From the NCBI RefSeq assembly GCF_900114355.1, contig NZ_FOSS01000002.1, positions 786,773 through 850,772 of the forward strand: a DNA stretch of 64,000 nt, in the 5' to 3' direction. The DNA comes from Lysobacter sp. cf310. Its GTDB lineage: Bacteria; Pseudomonadota; Gammaproteobacteria; Xanthomonadales; Xanthomonadaceae. The notes beneath the pieces were generated by a model, which was given only the letters and a program-made list of their open reading frames with translations, was not told the DNA's origin and made no database searches. The translations under genes were made by a program, and so were the position numbers. Shown here one piece after another: positions 63,011 through 64,000 of this stretch (positions are counted from its first letter, which is position 1; each line of letters opens with the position of its first letter).

Positions 63011-63895
63011 ATGGCCCTGCGTTCCGACTTGCTGCCGGCGCTGGCGGCGTTCGAAGCCGCCGCCCGTCACCAGAATTTCGCCCACGCCGCCGAAGAGCTG
63101 CATCTGACCGCCAGCGCGGTCAGTCACCACGTACGCAAGCTGGAGGCGCGGCTGGAAGTCAGCCTGTTCCAGCGCCACGCGCGCGGGGTCTCGTTGACCG
63201 CCGAAGGCCGCCAGCTCGCCGACGCCGCGGGCTCGGCCATGGCCGACATGGAAGGCGTGCTGCGCAGCCTGCGGGTCGCGCGCGCCGAGCACGACAAAGT
63301 GCGCATCACCACCCTGCACTCGCTGGCCTACACCTGGCTGCTGCCGCGCCTGCCCTCGTTCGTCGCCGCGCATCCGCAGCTGCGCTTGAGCGTGGACACC
63401 GAGATCGCGCTGACCCGGTTCGACGAAGGCGGCCCCGACCTGGGCATCCGCCACGGCCCCGGCCACTGGCCGGGCCTGACCGCGCATCATCTGATGGACG
63501 ACTACCTGTTCCCGGTCGCCTCGCCCAGGCTGCCCGGCGTGTCCGAACTCAGCGAGGCCGCGCATGTCGCACGCCTGCCGCTGATCTCCGACCACGCGCG
63601 CCAGGGTTGGCACGACTGGTTCCGCGCCGCCGAGGTGCACGGGGTCAAACTGGACGAACGCTACAGCTTCAGCGACACCACCGACGCGCTCGCCGCCGCG
63701 GTCCACGGCCTGGGCGCCGCGCTCGCGCGCCAGCAAGTGGCGGTGCCGTATCTGGCCTCGGGCCAACTGATCCGCCTGCCCGGCCCACCGATCAAGGCGC
63801 GCTGGGGCTACTACGCGGTCTATCCCGCGCACCGCCGCCTGCGCGCCTCGGCGCGGCTGTTTCTGGAGTGGCTGCTGGCGTTGGACAAGGACTGA
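63011..63895 (+). CDS. GcvA-type LysR regulator
   Basis: A 294-residue regulator. HTH: ALAAFEAAARHQNFAHAAEE followed by LHLTASAVSHHVRKLEARL, typical of the GcvA/AmpR branch. The effector domain has RITTLHSLAYTWLLPRLPSF and DLGIRHGPGHWPGL. It is divergent from the EamA gene, which is the likely target. Confidence 0.93.
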   Translation: MALRSDLLPALAAFEAAARHQNFAHAAEELHLTASAVSHHVRKLEARLEVSLFQRHARGVSLTAEGRQLADAAGSAMADMEGVLRSLRVARAEHDKVRITTLHSLAYTWLLPRLPSFVAAHPQLRLSVDTEIALTRFDEGGPDLGIRHGPGHWPGLTAHHLMDDYLFPVASPRLPGVSELSEAAHVARLPLISDHARQGWHDWFRAAEVHGVKLDERYSFSDTTDALAAAVHGLGAALARQQVAVPYLASGQLIRLPGPPIKARWGYYAVYPAHRRLRASARLFLEWLLALDKD

Positions 63896-63966
63896 GGCCA
63901 CTCCGCCGCATCCCGCTCCTACCCCAAGGCCAGGCCCCAAGCTCGCGAGACCGCCACGCCCAGCTC

Positions 63967-63993
63967 CCTGTAGGAGCGGCGCAAGCCGCGACC
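63967..63993 (+). repeat. REP-like 27-bp intergenic element, copy 2
   Basis: Exact inverted copy of 7368-7394. It lies in the gene-free end of the window after the last LysR gene. Confidence 0.75.
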
Positions 63994-64000
63994 CGGAACC

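Overview
The window looks like chromosomal DNA of a high-GC Xanthomonadaceae bacterium, most likely Lysobacter. This is inferred from gene content: a 630-residue ParE, an M4 secreted metalloprotease, two S9 peptidases, an M16 protease pair, a large TonB-dependent receptor, a chromosomal subclass B3 metallo-beta-lactamase and dispersed intergenic palindromes. I saw no rRNA, tRNA, transposase, integrase or CRISPR array.

Layout. 1-3440: small, mostly minus-strand genes: an SnoaL-like gene cut by the window edge, small membrane or secreted proteins, then an array of immunity-like small genes that includes a barstar homologue and a broken remnant. 3681-7213: secreted protein, topoisomerase IV subunit B (parE), ankyrin protein, small membrane protein. 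7450-14297: a tightly packed minus-strand run: DadA-like oxidase, glutathione reductase, S9 peptidase, HutG-like amidohydrolase, YcaQ-like DNA glycosylase. 14528-22436: M4 protease, DUF418 membrane protein, SlyD-like isomerase, two NlpC/P60 hydrolases, FMN reductase-thioesterase pair, membrane-protein pair, DUF4288 protein. 23075-31372: M16 pair, B3 beta-lactamase plus Nudix hydrolase, LysE exporter, dicarboxylate symporter, alkaline phosphatase. 32104-41346: HemJ, methyltransferase, intracellular PHB depolymerase, PadR plus HAAS-domain sensor protein, cyclophilin, SpeG and several proteins of unknown role. 41518-48074: TonB receptor, divergent from an FdhF/YdeP-type oxidoreductase translationally coupled to a small winged-helix protein and FdhD. 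48090-63895: second S9 peptidase, DUF885 lipoprotein, GFA protein, DUF72 protein, Tat-exported aldo/keto reductase with an MFS transporter, Vat/CatB-like acetyltransferase, TPR protein, and two LysR regulators each divergent from a likely target.

The most unusual feature is not a gene. Three long intergenic stretches (22437-23074, 31373-32103, 34568-35447) carry copies of one composite repeat in the same orientation. Each has a hexanucleotide tandem array of variable length (5, 13 and 23 units), a conserved core, a GC-rich stem followed by five T, a 14-15 bp inverted repeat whose arms differ between copies by paired changes, and a second inverted repeat around GGCTAG. All three copies sit between convergent genes. 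The sequence is conserved as DNA or RNA rather than protein, which suggests a structured RNA, a composite terminator, or a non-autonomous mobile element.

Starts were moved inward from the longest open frame where a Shine-Dalgarno sequence, a 4-bp ATGA coupling or a signal peptide argued for it. Functions are read from motifs in the translated sequence and memory of the families; no database search was possible.
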